From positions 248,001 to 312,000 of the forward strand of contig NZ_JAPWKD010000011.1 of assembly GCF_028283705.1 (NCBI RefSeq): a stretch of 64,000 nt of DNA, given 5' to 3'. The notes under the pieces were generated by a model. That model was not told the origin of the DNA and did no database searches. It saw only the letters and a program-made list of their open reading frames with translations. Every line of letters begins with the position of its first letter. The first letter of the stretch is position 1. The stretch comes from Pantoea sp. Lineage in GTDB: Bacteria > Pseudomonadota > Gammaproteobacteria > Enterobacterales > Enterobacteriaceae. This document shows positions 32,613 through 40,789 of this stretch, one piece after another. A program made the translations under genes and the position numbers.

Positions 32613-33359
32613 ATGAAAAAAAGAGCCAAAACGCTGCCGGGCGTCACGCGACGGCAGGTGTTGACGTGGACGACGCTGGGCGTCGCCGCCACCGTGACGC
32701 AAGCGGCTGATGCCGTCTCTCTCAAAGGTTCACCGGGCTGGACGCCCTTCTCCGACAATCCCCCCGAATCGTTTGACCAGCAAGGCTGGCTGTTCTTTAC
32801 CCCGGAAGAAGCCCAGACCGTTGAAGCCATTGTGGACCGCCTGATCCCTGCCGATGAGCTCAGCATCGGCGGCAAAGAGGCGGGTTGTGCGGTGTTTATC
32901 GATCGCCAGTTGCAGGGTTTTTACGGCACCTTTGAACGGCTGTATATGGAAGGTCCTTTCCAGCAGGGTACACCGGAGCAAGGCGACCAGTCGCCGCTGG
33001 TGCCACAGCAGCGCTATCGCCATGGCATTGCAGCACTGAATCGCTACGTGCAGCAAACCACGAAAAAGAACTTTGCCGAGCTGACCACTGAACAGCAGGA
33101 CCAGCTGCTGGAGGCGATGGAAGCAGGCAAGGTGCAGTTCGACGGCTACGACGCGAAATCGTTTTTCCTCGACGTGTTGAATAACACCATGGAAGGCTTC
33201 TTTGCCGATCCGATTTATGGCGGCAACAAAGAGATGGTCTCCTGGAAGATGCTGGGATTCCCCGGCGCGCGTTATGACTATCGCGACTATATCGAGCGCC
33301 ATAACGAGAATCTGGGACTCGAGCCCATCAGCATTGCGCAATGGAAAGCCAGGGGATAA
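32613..33359 (+). CDS. Gluconate 2-dehydrogenase subunit 3 (gamma) family, Tat-exported small subunit
   Basis: 248 aa from ATG 32613 with AGGAAG upstream; a TTG at 32586 is rejected. A twin-arginine signal is visible (VTRRQVLTW, then a hydrophobic run TTLGVAATVTQAADA, cleavage near residue 35). The small subunit of FAD-dependent gluconate/fructose/sorbitol-type dehydrogenases carries the Tat signal and brings the folded flavoprotein subunit across the membrane as a passenger. The mature part contains FFTPEEAQTVEAIVDRLIPAD, the mark of the family, and GRYDYRDYIERHNE-like C-terminal residues (GARYDYRDYIERHNE). The flavoprotein gene starts three bases later, and a cytochrome subunit follows: a complete three-subunit complex. 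Confidence 0.9.
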   Translation: MKKRAKTLPGVTRRQVLTWTTLGVAATVTQAADAVSLKGSPGWTPFSDNPPESFDQQGWLFFTPEEAQTVEAIVDRLIPADELSIGGKEAGCAVFIDRQLQGFYGTFERLYMEGPFQQGTPEQGDQSPLVPQQRYRHGIAALNRYVQQTTKKNFAELTTEQQDQLLEAMEAGKVQFDGYDAKSFFLDVLNNTMEGFFADPIYGGNKEMVSWKMLGFPGARYDYRDYIERHNENLGLEPISIAQWKARG

Positions 33360-33362
33360 CGC

Positions 33363-35120
33363 ATGAAAAAATTACCAAAAACCGATGTCGTGGTCATTGG
33401 CCTCGGCTGGGCAGGGTCGATTATTGCCAAAGAACTGGCCGATGAGGGGCTGGAAGTCATCGGGATTGAACGTGGTCCCTGGCGCGATACTGCGCGTGAC
33501 TTCAATGTCGCCACGGTGACCGATGAATTGCGTTACGTGATGCGCGAAGAACTGATGCTGCGTACCCGGCAGAACACCTGCACCATGCGTAATAACCCCT
33601 CACAAACCGCGCTGCCAATGCGCACCTGGGGTTCTTTTCACCCCGGGAACGGCACCGGCGGCGCAGGTAACCACTGGGCTGGCATCACCTTCCGTTTCCA
33701 GCCAGAAGAGTTCCGCCTCAAAAGCCATCTCACCGAACGCTACGGTGCCATCCCTGACGAGTTGGTACTGCAGGACTGGGGCACCAGCTGGGAGGAGATG
33801 GAACCGCACTATATGCAGTTCGAGCGTGTAGCCGGGACTTCCGGTTATGCCGCTAACGTCAACGGTGAAAAACGTGAGGGTGGCAACCCGTTTGAAGGTA
33901 TGCGTTCCGGCGATTACCCGACAGCGCCCTTGCGCCAGCCTTACGGACCAACCCTGTTTGCCGAAGCGGCGAAGAATATGGGGTATAAAGCGTTCCCGGT
34001 TCCTTCATCACTGGTTTCCGAAGCCTATACCAACCCGTATGGCGTCACTATGGGTCCCTGCACCTTCTGTGGCTTCTGCACCAACTACGGTTGCGCCAAC
34101 TATTCCAAAGCCAGCGCCATTACCACGGTACTCCCGGCGTTAATGCGTAAAGATAATTTCACCGCCTATACCAACTGCGAAGTGCTGGAAGTGCTGACCG
34201 ACTCGACCGGGAAAAAAGCCACTGGCGTAACCTATGTGGACTCCTCGGGTGACACATGGGAACAGCCCGCCGACCTGGTGATCGTCGCTGCTTTCACCTT
34301 CGAAAACGTGCGCCTGATGCTGCTTTCCAATATTGGGGAAGCCTACGACCCGGTAACCAATCGCGGCACCACCGGACGCAACTATGCCTATCAAACCGCA
34401 AACGGCGTGACGTTATTTTTCGATGGCAAAAACTTTAATCCCTTTATCGGCGCAGGCGCTGTCGGCATGGGTATTGATGAGTTTAATAACGACAACTTCG
34501 ACCATAGCGGTCTTGGCTTCTTTGGCGGCGGCAGCATCCGTGTGACGCCAATCGGTTCTGCCCCGATTGGTTACCGACCGGTGCCGCCAAACACCCCGAA
34601 ATGGGGCTCCAAATGGAAACGTGCCGTTAAAGATAATTACCTGAGCACCATGTCTATCGGCTGTGAAGCCAGTAGCTACACCACGCGCACCAACTATCTG
34701 TCGCTCGATCCTAATTACAAGGATCCGCATGGCCGCCCGCTGCTGCGCATCACCTTTGACTTCGCTGAGAATGACCTGAAGATGGCGCAATACTGTACCG
34801 GAAAGGTGGCAGAAATCGCTAAATCGATGAATCCACGCGAGATTGTTTCCAAGCCGATGACCGGCCACTGGAACAGCGTCCCTTACCAATCATCCCATGT
34901 GGTGGGCGGTTTTGTGATGGGTGCCGATCCCAGCACCAGCTCCGTCAATAAACATTTGCAGGTCTGGAACGTGCCGAATCTGTTTGTGGTTGGCGCTTCG
35001 GCTTTTCCGCAGAACCCGGGCTACAACCCAACCGGCACCGTCGGCGCGCTGGCCTTTAAGGCAGCACATGCCATCCGTACTTATTATCTGAAACGCCCTG
35101 GGGAGATGATCACCGCATGA
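33363..35120 (+). CDS. GMC-family FAD dehydrogenase, large subunit (gluconate 2-dehydrogenase-like)
   Basis: 585 aa. It oxidises a sugar or sugar acid in the periplasm and passes electrons to the cytochrome c subunit and then to ubiquinone. Seen: the FAD dinucleotide motif GLGWAG at residues 13-18 followed by Glu36 in GIERG, the GTGGAGNHW flavin segment (about 97-105), a cysteine cluster C233-x2-C-x2-C-x4-C244 (CTFCGFCTNYGC) that may hold an iron-sulfur cluster, and the C-terminal GMC active site SSHVVGG plus NPGYNPTGT. It has no signal of its own, as expected for a Tat passenger of the upstream subunit. It overlaps the cytochrome gene by four bases. Gluconate, 2-ketogluconate, fructose and sorbitol are all possible substrates; I cannot choose. 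Confidence 0.9.
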   Translation: MKKLPKTDVVVIGLGWAGSIIAKELADEGLEVIGIERGPWRDTARDFNVATVTDELRYVMREELMLRTRQNTCTMRNNPSQTALPMRTWGSFHPGNGTGGAGNHWAGITFRFQPEEFRLKSHLTERYGAIPDELVLQDWGTSWEEMEPHYMQFERVAGTSGYAANVNGEKREGGNPFEGMRSGDYPTAPLRQPYGPTLFAEAAKNMGYKAFPVPSSLVSEAYTNPYGVTMGPCTFCGFCTNYGCANYSKASAITTVLPALMRKDNFTAYTNCEVLEVLTDSTGKKATGVTYVDSSGDTWEQPADLVIVAAFTFENVRLMLLSNIGEAYDPVTNRGTTGRNYAYQTANGVTLFFDGKNFNPFIGAGAVGMGIDEFNNDNFDHSGLGFFGGGSIRVTPIGSAPIGYRPVPPNTPKWGSKWKRAVKDNYLSTMSIGCEASSYTTRTNYLSLDPNYKDPHGRPLLRITFDFAENDLKMAQYCTGKVAEIAKSMNPREIVSKPMTGHWNSVPYQSSHVVGGFVMGADPSTSSVNKHLQVWNVPNLFVVGASAFPQNPGYNPTGTVGALAFKAAHAIRTYYLKRPGEMITA

Positions 35121-36334
35121 AGACTTTCATTTCTCTCTCAGCTGCGGCATGGCTGGTCGCGGCCAGTTTTAGCGTGCAGGCACAGCCAGAATATGACCAA
35201 TACAGCCGGGGCAGCTATATCGCTACCCTCGGTGACTGTACGGCATGTCACACCTCCGACCCCAAACAACCTTTTGCCGGTGGCGTAAAACTGCAGACAC
35301 CTTTCGGTACCCTGGTGGGCGCTAACATCACGCCGGATCGCGAAACGGGTATCGGCAACTGGAGCTACGACGACTTCAAACGCGCCATGACAGAAGGGAT
35401 TGGTCACGGCGGAAAACGCCTGTACGGCGCGATGCCGTTTACCGCCTATACCAAAATGTCTGACAAGGATTTGCAGGATCTGTGGGCCTGGATGCAGACA
35501 TTGCAGCCGGTGCATAACGAAGTGGAAACCAATCAGCTGCCCTTCCCGTTCAATATCCGTACCAGCCTGATGGTGTGGAACTGGATCAACTTCGACAAAG
35601 GCGAATTCCAGCCCAATCCGCAAAAATCGGCGCAATGGAATCGCGGTGCTTATCTGGTTGAGGGCCTCGGCCACTGTGGGACCTGCCATACGCCGAAAAA
35701 CCTGATCGGGGGCGATAAAAACGGTCAGTTCCTGGGAGGCGAAGTGGTGGAAGGCTGGTATGCCCCCAATCTGAGTGCCAGCGACCATACCGGGCTGGGC
35801 AAATGGACGAAGGAAGATATCGTCAGCTATCTGCGCACTGGCGTAAATCGCTTCGACATCGCCTCCGGGCCGATGGCGGATGCGGTGCGCCACTCCACGC
35901 AGCACTGGCGTGATGAGGATTTGCAGGCCGTCGCCACTTTCCTGAAAGAAGGAGACAAAACCAGTGAGAAAGTGCCACAACCGCTGCCTGCCAGCGATGA
36001 CCGCATGAAACTGGGCGCGCAGATCTATGAGTCAAAATGTTCGGCCTGCCACAGTCCAGGCGGGCGGGGTGAGCAGAACATCTTCCCGCAGCTGAAAGAT
36101 AACCCGCTGCTCAACCAGCCAGATGCCACTTCATTGATTCGCGTGGTGGCGGCCGGTAGTCGCGGCGTAGATACCGATACGCGCCCCACCGCACCGGCAA
36201 TGCCGTCGTTTGCCGGTACCCTGGGTGACGATCAGATCGCTGCGGTAGTGACCTATATCCGCAACAGTTGGGGTAACGCCGCAGCACCGGTGGATGCTGA
36301 AGCGGTGAAGAAAGTGAAAGAAAGCCTGCAGTAA
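35117..36334 (+). CDS. Triheme cytochrome c subunit of the membrane-bound dehydrogenase
   Basis: 405 aa. A Sec signal peptide (MKTFISLSAAAWLVAASFSVQ, cleavage after about residue 22) leads into three cytochrome c domains with CTACH (41-45), CGTCH (187-191) and CSACH (308-312). This is the arrangement of the electron-transfer subunit in gluconate, alcohol and sorbitol dehydrogenases of acetic acid bacteria and enterobacteria. It takes electrons from the FAD subunit and delivers them to quinone. It ends the three-gene operon 20 bp before the convergent IclR gene; no clear terminator was seen in that gap. Confidence 0.92.
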   Translation: MKTFISLSAAAWLVAASFSVQAQPEYDQYSRGSYIATLGDCTACHTSDPKQPFAGGVKLQTPFGTLVGANITPDRETGIGNWSYDDFKRAMTEGIGHGGKRLYGAMPFTAYTKMSDKDLQDLWAWMQTLQPVHNEVETNQLPFPFNIRTSLMVWNWINFDKGEFQPNPQKSAQWNRGAYLVEGLGHCGTCHTPKNLIGGDKNGQFLGGEVVEGWYAPNLSASDHTGLGKWTKEDIVSYLRTGVNRFDIASGPMADAVRHSTQHWRDEDLQAVATFLKEGDKTSEKVPQPLPASDDRMKLGAQIYESKCSACHSPGGRGEQNIFPQLKDNPLLNQPDATSLIRVVAAGSRGVDTDTRPTAPAMPSFAGTLGDDQIAAVVTYIRNSWGNAAAPVDAEAVKKVKESLQ

Positions 36335-36353
36335 GGGGGCGTCCGTGCGGTTA

Positions 36354-37154
36354 TCAACCCTGATAACCGCACTGCCTGGAAAGCGCCAACGCCGCACAAC
36401 GCATCTTCTCCCCCAGCGTCTCAATCAGCCCCGTCTCCGCCTCGCTGCTGAGAAAACTGGTCGCAATCCCGGCGATGGCCCGGCCGGAATGGTCGTAAAT
36501 CGCCGCCCCGACGCAGGTCATTGCCGCATGAATCTGCCCGTTATCAATGGAAAAATGCCGCTCACGAATGATCGCCAGCTCCTGCTTAAGTTCAGCGAGA
36601 TCCGGCACGCTGGTCGGCGTCATCGGCGCAGGAAAGTGCGTGGCAAAAAGCGCGGCCAGTTGATCATCGTTTAGCCGGGAAAGCAGCATCTTGCCCGTGG
36701 CGGTAAAAGGAGCAGGCAGACGCATACCAATGCGGAACGTATGCCCCAGGGGTTTATCTGAATTTCGGCAGCTGATGTAGACCACCTCATCACGGTCAAG
36801 CACAGTCAGCGTGATGGTATAGCCTTCCAGTGCCGAGTCACTGGCAAAATATTCACGAAAAAGCGAGACAATATCCATCTGTGACAGAAAACCGTCTGCC
36901 CAGCGCATCAGGTGCGGCCCGAGGCGAAATGTCCCGTCTGCGCTTCTGACCAGCAGCCCCAGCTCCGTCAGGACATTCAGTTGCCCATGCGCGGTGCTTT
37001 TCGGCAATGCCAGCTGACGCGTGATCTCTGCGGCAGTCAGCCCATCACCCGACGCCGCAACTAAATCCATTATCGTCACAGCACGACGCAGGGCGGGGAC
37101 GGTGTCGATATTTTTGCGCGTTTGATCGCTTTTTGTTACGGATTCCCCTGACAT
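36354..37154 (-). CDS. blcR: BlcR-like IclR-family repressor of the lactone operon
   Basis: 266 aa. IclR architecture: winged HTH at about residues 20-80 (GDGLTAAEITRQLALPKSTAHGQLNVL) and a C-terminal effector domain (about 95-260) with the family segment GRAIAGIATSF. It is divergent from the blcA-blcB-blcC genes, as BlcR (AttJ) of Agrobacterium is from blcABC. There BlcR represses until succinate semialdehyde or gamma-hydroxybutyrate is present. Two palindromes in the 72-bp gap (37170-37208) are probable binding sites. Assignment rests on family plus the neighbouring operon, since IclR proteins are alike. Confidence 0.82.
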   Translation of the reverse strand: MSGESVTKSDQTRKNIDTVPALRRAVTIMDLVAASGDGLTAAEITRQLALPKSTAHGQLNVLTELGLLVRSADGTFRLGPHLMRWADGFLSQMDIVSLFREYFASDSALEGYTITLTVLDRDEVVYISCRNSDKPLGHTFRIGMRLPAPFTATGKMLLSRLNDDQLAALFATHFPAPMTPTSVPDLAELKQELAIIRERHFSIDNGQIHAAMTCVGAAIYDHSGRAIAGIATSFLSSEAETGLIETLGEKMRCAALALSRQCGYQG

Positions 37155-37169
37155 ACTGCGCCCTCACAC

Positions 37170-37208
37170 TTAGTTCACTATAGTGATATTAGTTCAATAT
37201 ATTGAACT
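37170..37208. promoter_or_regulatory. Tandem palindromic operator between blcR and blcA
   Basis: The gap holds a perfect 18-bp palindrome AGTTCAATATATTGAACT (37191-37208) and a 12-bp one TCACTATAGTGA (37175-37186). The octamer TTAGTTCA occurs twice in direct orientation, at 37170 and 37189, 19 bp or about two helical turns apart. That fits a dimer-of-dimers IclR regulator binding one face of the DNA. The site is 19 bp before the blcA start. Confidence 0.7.
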
Positions 37209-37226
37209 CATCTTATGGGGGAGTCC

Positions 37227-38681
37227 ATGATCCAACTCAAAAATCCATCTCTGCTGCGTGACCGTTGTCTGATAAAGGGTGAATGGGTGAACGCAGGCGA
37301 TGGCGCGACCATTGACGTGAATAACCCGGCCACGGGTGAAATTATCGCCTCCGTTCCTGCGCTGGCGGCAGAGGATGCCAGCAACGCCATTGTCGCTGCT
37401 CAGGCAGCCTTTCGCAGCTGGAGCAAGCTGGCCGCCAAAGATCGCACAGCTCTGTTGCGCCGCTGGTTTGATCTGATTGTCGAAAATGCCGATGACCTCG
37501 CCGCATTGATGACCGCCGAGCAAGGCAAACCGCTGGCGGAAGCCAAAGGCGAGGCGTTGTATGCAGCCTCGTTTGTTGAATGGTTTGCTGAAGAAGCCAA
37601 ACGCGTATATGGCGAAACCATTCCGGCCCCGGCAACCAATAAACGTATTGTGGTGATCAAGCAGCCGATTGGCGTCTGTGCAGCCATTACCCCGTGGAAC
37701 TTCCCGGCAGCGATGATCACGCGTAAAGCTGCGCCTGCGCTGGCAGCCGGATGCACCATGATCGTCAAACCCGCCGAACAAACACCTCTGACGGCGCTGG
37801 CGCTGGGAGTACTTGCCCAGCAGGCGGGCATTCCGGACGGGGTTTTCCAGGTGATTACCGGGGATGCCCGTAAGCTGGGTGCGGTACTCACTGAAAGCGA
37901 TACAGTGCGCAAGCTTTCCTTCACCGGCTCCACCGAAGTGGGCCGCATTCTGATGGCGCAATGTGCTCCCACCATCAAAAAACTCTCACTGGAACTTGGC
38001 GGCAATGCGCCTTTTATCGTGTTTGACGATGCCGATCTGGATGCCGCGGTGGAAGGTGCCATGGCCTCCAAATATCGCAATGCCGGGCAGACCTGTGTCT
38101 GCTCTAACCGCATTTATGTGCAGTCCGGGGTGTATGACGCCTTTGCGGAGAAGCTTGCCGCACGGGTTGCCGCTCTCAAAGTCGGCGAAGGTCATCAGGC
38201 GAATGTGATGATCGGGCCACTGATTGATGAAGCCGCCATCAGCAAGGTGACAGACCATATCGCAGATGCGCTGGCGAAGGGTGCCACCGTCATCACCGGC
38301 GGTAAACCTCATGCGCTTGGTGGCACCTTTTTCGAACCCACGGTGCTGGTCGGTGCCACGCAACAGATGAAGATTGCGCGCGAAGAGACCTTCGGACCGG
38401 TGGCCCCGCTATTCCGCTTTACTACCGAAGAAGAAGTGATTGCCATGGCTAACGACACCGAGTTTGGCCTCGCCGCTTACTTCTATACCGAAAATGTTCG
38501 CCGCACCTGGCGTGTCGCCGAAGCCCTTGAATACGGCATGGTTGGCCATAACAGTGGGCTGATTTCGAATGAAGTCGCCCCGTTCGGCGGCGTCAAGCAA
38601 TCCGGCCTTGGCCGTGAAGGTTCCCATCACGGCATCGATGAATATCTGGAAATCAAATACCTGTGTTCTGAGATCGCCTGA
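37227..38681 (+). CDS. blcA: BlcA-like NAD(P)+-dependent succinate-semialdehyde dehydrogenase
   Basis: 484 aa from ATG 37227, whose N-terminus (MIQLKNPSLLRDRCLIKGEW) aligns with E. coli GabD; an in-frame ATG at 37215 adds four residues. It oxidises succinate semialdehyde to succinate, the last step of gamma-butyrolactone breakdown. Aldehyde dehydrogenase motifs: TPWNFPAAM, FTGSTEVGR (cofactor), LELGGNAPF with the general-base Glu and GQTCVCSNR with nucleophile Cys290 followed closely by a second Cys, as in redox-regulated GabD enzymes. Next comes an iron alcohol dehydrogenase gene 28 bp on. It could serve GABA degradation alone, but the blcB and blcC neighbours argue for the lactone pathway. 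Confidence 0.9.
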   Translation: MIQLKNPSLLRDRCLIKGEWVNAGDGATIDVNNPATGEIIASVPALAAEDASNAIVAAQAAFRSWSKLAAKDRTALLRRWFDLIVENADDLAALMTAEQGKPLAEAKGEALYAASFVEWFAEEAKRVYGETIPAPATNKRIVVIKQPIGVCAAITPWNFPAAMITRKAAPALAAGCTMIVKPAEQTPLTALALGVLAQQAGIPDGVFQVITGDARKLGAVLTESDTVRKLSFTGSTEVGRILMAQCAPTIKKLSLELGGNAPFIVFDDADLDAAVEGAMASKYRNAGQTCVCSNRIYVQSGVYDAFAEKLAARVAALKVGEGHQANVMIGPLIDEAAISKVTDHIADALAKGATVITGGKPHALGGTFFEPTVLVGATQQMKIAREETFGPVAPLFRFTTEEEVIAMANDTEFGLAAYFYTENVRRTWRVAEALEYGMVGHNSGLISNEVAPFGGVKQSGLGREGSHHGIDEYLEIKYLCSEIA

Positions 38682-38709
38682 ATATCGCAACCTGGAAAGA
38701 GGAGATGAG

Positions 38710-39870
38710 ATGACTATCAATCCATTCGAGTTTCGTACCGTACCCGCGATTGAAATGAAGTGGGGAGGCGCTCAGCAACTGGGCGTCAGCGTGGCGGCAC
38801 GTTTTACCCAGCGGAATGTCGGGTTGATTACCGATGCCGGGCTGGTGAAAGCCGGACTGATCGCGCCCATCGTGGAAAATCTCACCACGGCGGGTTTTAA
38901 CGTCACGGTGTTTGATGACGTGGTGGCGGATCCGCCGGAAGCTATCGTGCATGCCTGTGCGGAAGTCATTAAACAGGCCGGGAGCGACATTATTATCGGC
39001 CTCGGCGGCGGTTCCTCGCTGGATATCGCCAAAATTGCCGCCGTGATGGCTGAAGGGGATCAGCCGCTGGCAGAGATGTATGGTATCGGAAAGGTGACAG
39101 GGTCACGCCTGCCGCTAGTGCTGATTCCCACCACCGCCGGAACCGGCTCCGAGGTCACCAATATCGCCATCATCACCACCGGCGAAACGACCAAAATGGG
39201 GGTGGTTGCACCTCAACTGTATGCTGACTTTGTGTTGCTGGATGCCGAATTGACGGTGGGCCTGCCAAAAATTCATACCGCTGCTACCGGCATCGATGCC
39301 ATGGTGCACGCTATCGAGGCCTATACCAGTAAGCACAAGAAAAACCCGCTGTCTGATGCGCTGGCGCGTGAGGCTCTGAGACTGCTGGGAGCCAATCTGA
39401 TCAGCGCCTGTCAAGACGGTAGCAACCGCGCTGCGCGTGAAGGGATGTTGCTGGGTGCCACGTTAGCAGGCCAGGCGTTTGCCAATTCGCCGGTTGCCGC
39501 CGTGCATGCCCTCGCTTACCCGCTGGGCGGTCACTACCATGTCGCGCACGGCCTTTCCAATGCGCTGATGCTCGGACCGGTACTGCGCTACAACGCCAGC
39601 GCTGCGGCTCCGTTGTATGCCGAGTTGGCGGATGTGCTTGGCGTCGCGGGCAGTGGCGATGCGGATACCCGATCCAGTGCTTTCGTCGGGCATATGCTGC
39701 AACTGATGGAACAAAGCGGCGCACCGCGACGACTGCGCGATGTCGGTGTCACCGAGGAAAGCCTGCCCAGACTGGCTGCCGATGCCATGTTACAAACGCG
39801 CCTGCTCACCAATAACCCGGTAGAGGTTCTGGAGCAGGACGCCCTGAATCTGTATCGCGAAGCATTCTAA
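38710..39870 (+). CDS. blcB: BlcB-like iron-dependent gamma-hydroxybutyrate dehydrogenase
   Basis: 386 aa from ATG 38710, with an AGAGGAG Shine-Dalgarno seven bases upstream. Type III (iron) alcohol dehydrogenase: NAD-binding GGGSSLDIAK (about 96-105), TTAGTGSEVTNIAI, and the metal-ligand region around VHALAYPLGGHYHVAHGLSNA with three histidines. In Agrobacterium BlcB (AttL) oxidises gamma-hydroxybutyrate to succinate semialdehyde, which BlcA then takes to succinate. Gene order blcA-blcB-blcC is the same here. The substrate is assigned from gene order and family. Confidence 0.87.
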   Translation: MTINPFEFRTVPAIEMKWGGAQQLGVSVAARFTQRNVGLITDAGLVKAGLIAPIVENLTTAGFNVTVFDDVVADPPEAIVHACAEVIKQAGSDIIIGLGGGSSLDIAKIAAVMAEGDQPLAEMYGIGKVTGSRLPLVLIPTTAGTGSEVTNIAIITTGETTKMGVVAPQLYADFVLLDAELTVGLPKIHTAATGIDAMVHAIEAYTSKHKKNPLSDALAREALRLLGANLISACQDGSNRAAREGMLLGATLAGQAFANSPVAAVHALAYPLGGHYHVAHGLSNALMLGPVLRYNASAAAPLYAELADVLGVAGSGDADTRSSAFVGHMLQLMEQSGAPRRLRDVGVTEESLPRLAADAMLQTRLLTNNPVEVLEQDALNLYREAF

Positions 39871-39924
39871 AAGCCTTACCCCACAACAATAAAGTACCCA
39901 CGACGAACCAGAGGAATGCCCAGT

Positions 39925-40716
39925 ATGAAAGATATACGACTCTACATGCTCCAGTCCGGCACCCTGAAATGTAAGGTGCACAATATCAAGATGAACCAGG
40001 GAGCCGGGGCAGATTATGAAATCCCCGTGCCCTTCTTTCTCATCACCCACCCTGACGGCCACACCATTATTGATGGTGGCAATGCCATCGAGGTGGCAAC
40101 CGATCCCAAAGGTTACTGGGGCGGAATCTGCGATGTTTACTGGCCAGTACTTGGCGAGGATCAGGGATGTGTCGATCAGGTGAAAGCGCTGGGCATCGAC
40201 CCAGCAGATGTGAAATATGTGGTGCAGTCGCACCTGCATCTCGACCATACCGGGGCTATTGGCCGCTTCCCGAACGCCCGTCATATCGTGCAGCGGGCGG
40301 AGTATGAGTATGCCTTTACGCCAGACTGGTTTGCAGCGGGTGGCTATATCCGTAATGACTTTGACCGTCCAGGGCTGAACTGGCAATTCCTCAACGGCAC
40401 CGACGATGATTTTTATGACATCTACGGCGACGGCACCTTAACCACCATTTTTTCTCCCGGCCATGCCCCTGGTCATCAGTCGTTCCTGGTACGCCTGCCG
40501 AACAGCAAACCACTGCTGTTGACTATCGATGCGGCTTATACCGTGGATCACTGGGAGCAAAAAGCACTGCCTGGCTTCCTCGCTTCAGCGGTCGATTCAG
40601 TCCGTTCCGTACAGAAGCTCAGAGCCGTTGCTGAGCGTGCTGATGCCATTGTAGTGACAGGCCATGACCCCGATGCCTGGGCTAATTTTAAAAAAGCACC
40701 GGAATACTATTCCTGA
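39925..40716 (+). CDS. blcC: BlcC/AttM-like N-acyl-homoserine lactonase / gamma-butyrolactonase
   Basis: 263 aa, starting MKDIRLYMLQSG. ATG 39925 is chosen over ATG 39916 because GAGGA ends directly at 39915, giving a nine-base spacer only for the second. It is a metallo-beta-lactamase-fold lactonase with H103-x-H-x-D-H108 (SHLHLDHTGAIGRFP), PGHAPGHQSF, TIDAAY and the C-terminal GHDPDAW. Long stretches, such as LKCKVHNIKMNQG, WGGICDVYWPVL and LPNSKPLLLTIDAAYT, match Agrobacterium AttM (BlcC) as I remember it almost exactly. AttM opens gamma-butyrolactone and also acyl-homoserine lactones, so this enterobacterium could degrade quorum signals. Such high similarity to an alphaproteobacterial protein points to horizontal transfer of the operon. 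Confidence 0.93.
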   Translation: MKDIRLYMLQSGTLKCKVHNIKMNQGAGADYEIPVPFFLITHPDGHTIIDGGNAIEVATDPKGYWGGICDVYWPVLGEDQGCVDQVKALGIDPADVKYVVQSHLHLDHTGAIGRFPNARHIVQRAEYEYAFTPDWFAAGGYIRNDFDRPGLNWQFLNGTDDDFYDIYGDGTLTTIFSPGHAPGHQSFLVRLPNSKPLLLTIDAAYTVDHWEQKALPGFLASAVDSVRSVQKLRAVAERADAIVVTGHDPDAWANFKKAPEYYS

Positions 40717-40789
40717 GTAAGCTGATGAAATCCAGAGGGGTGCCATACCCCTCTGCGAGTTGATTTTCATGTGCCTGCGGATAAATTAA

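Noticed and set aside
37400-38113. 237-codon frame antisense to the semialdehyde dehydrogenase gene
   Set aside because: Ser/Ala-rich mirror of a conserved gene, with no initiation signal.
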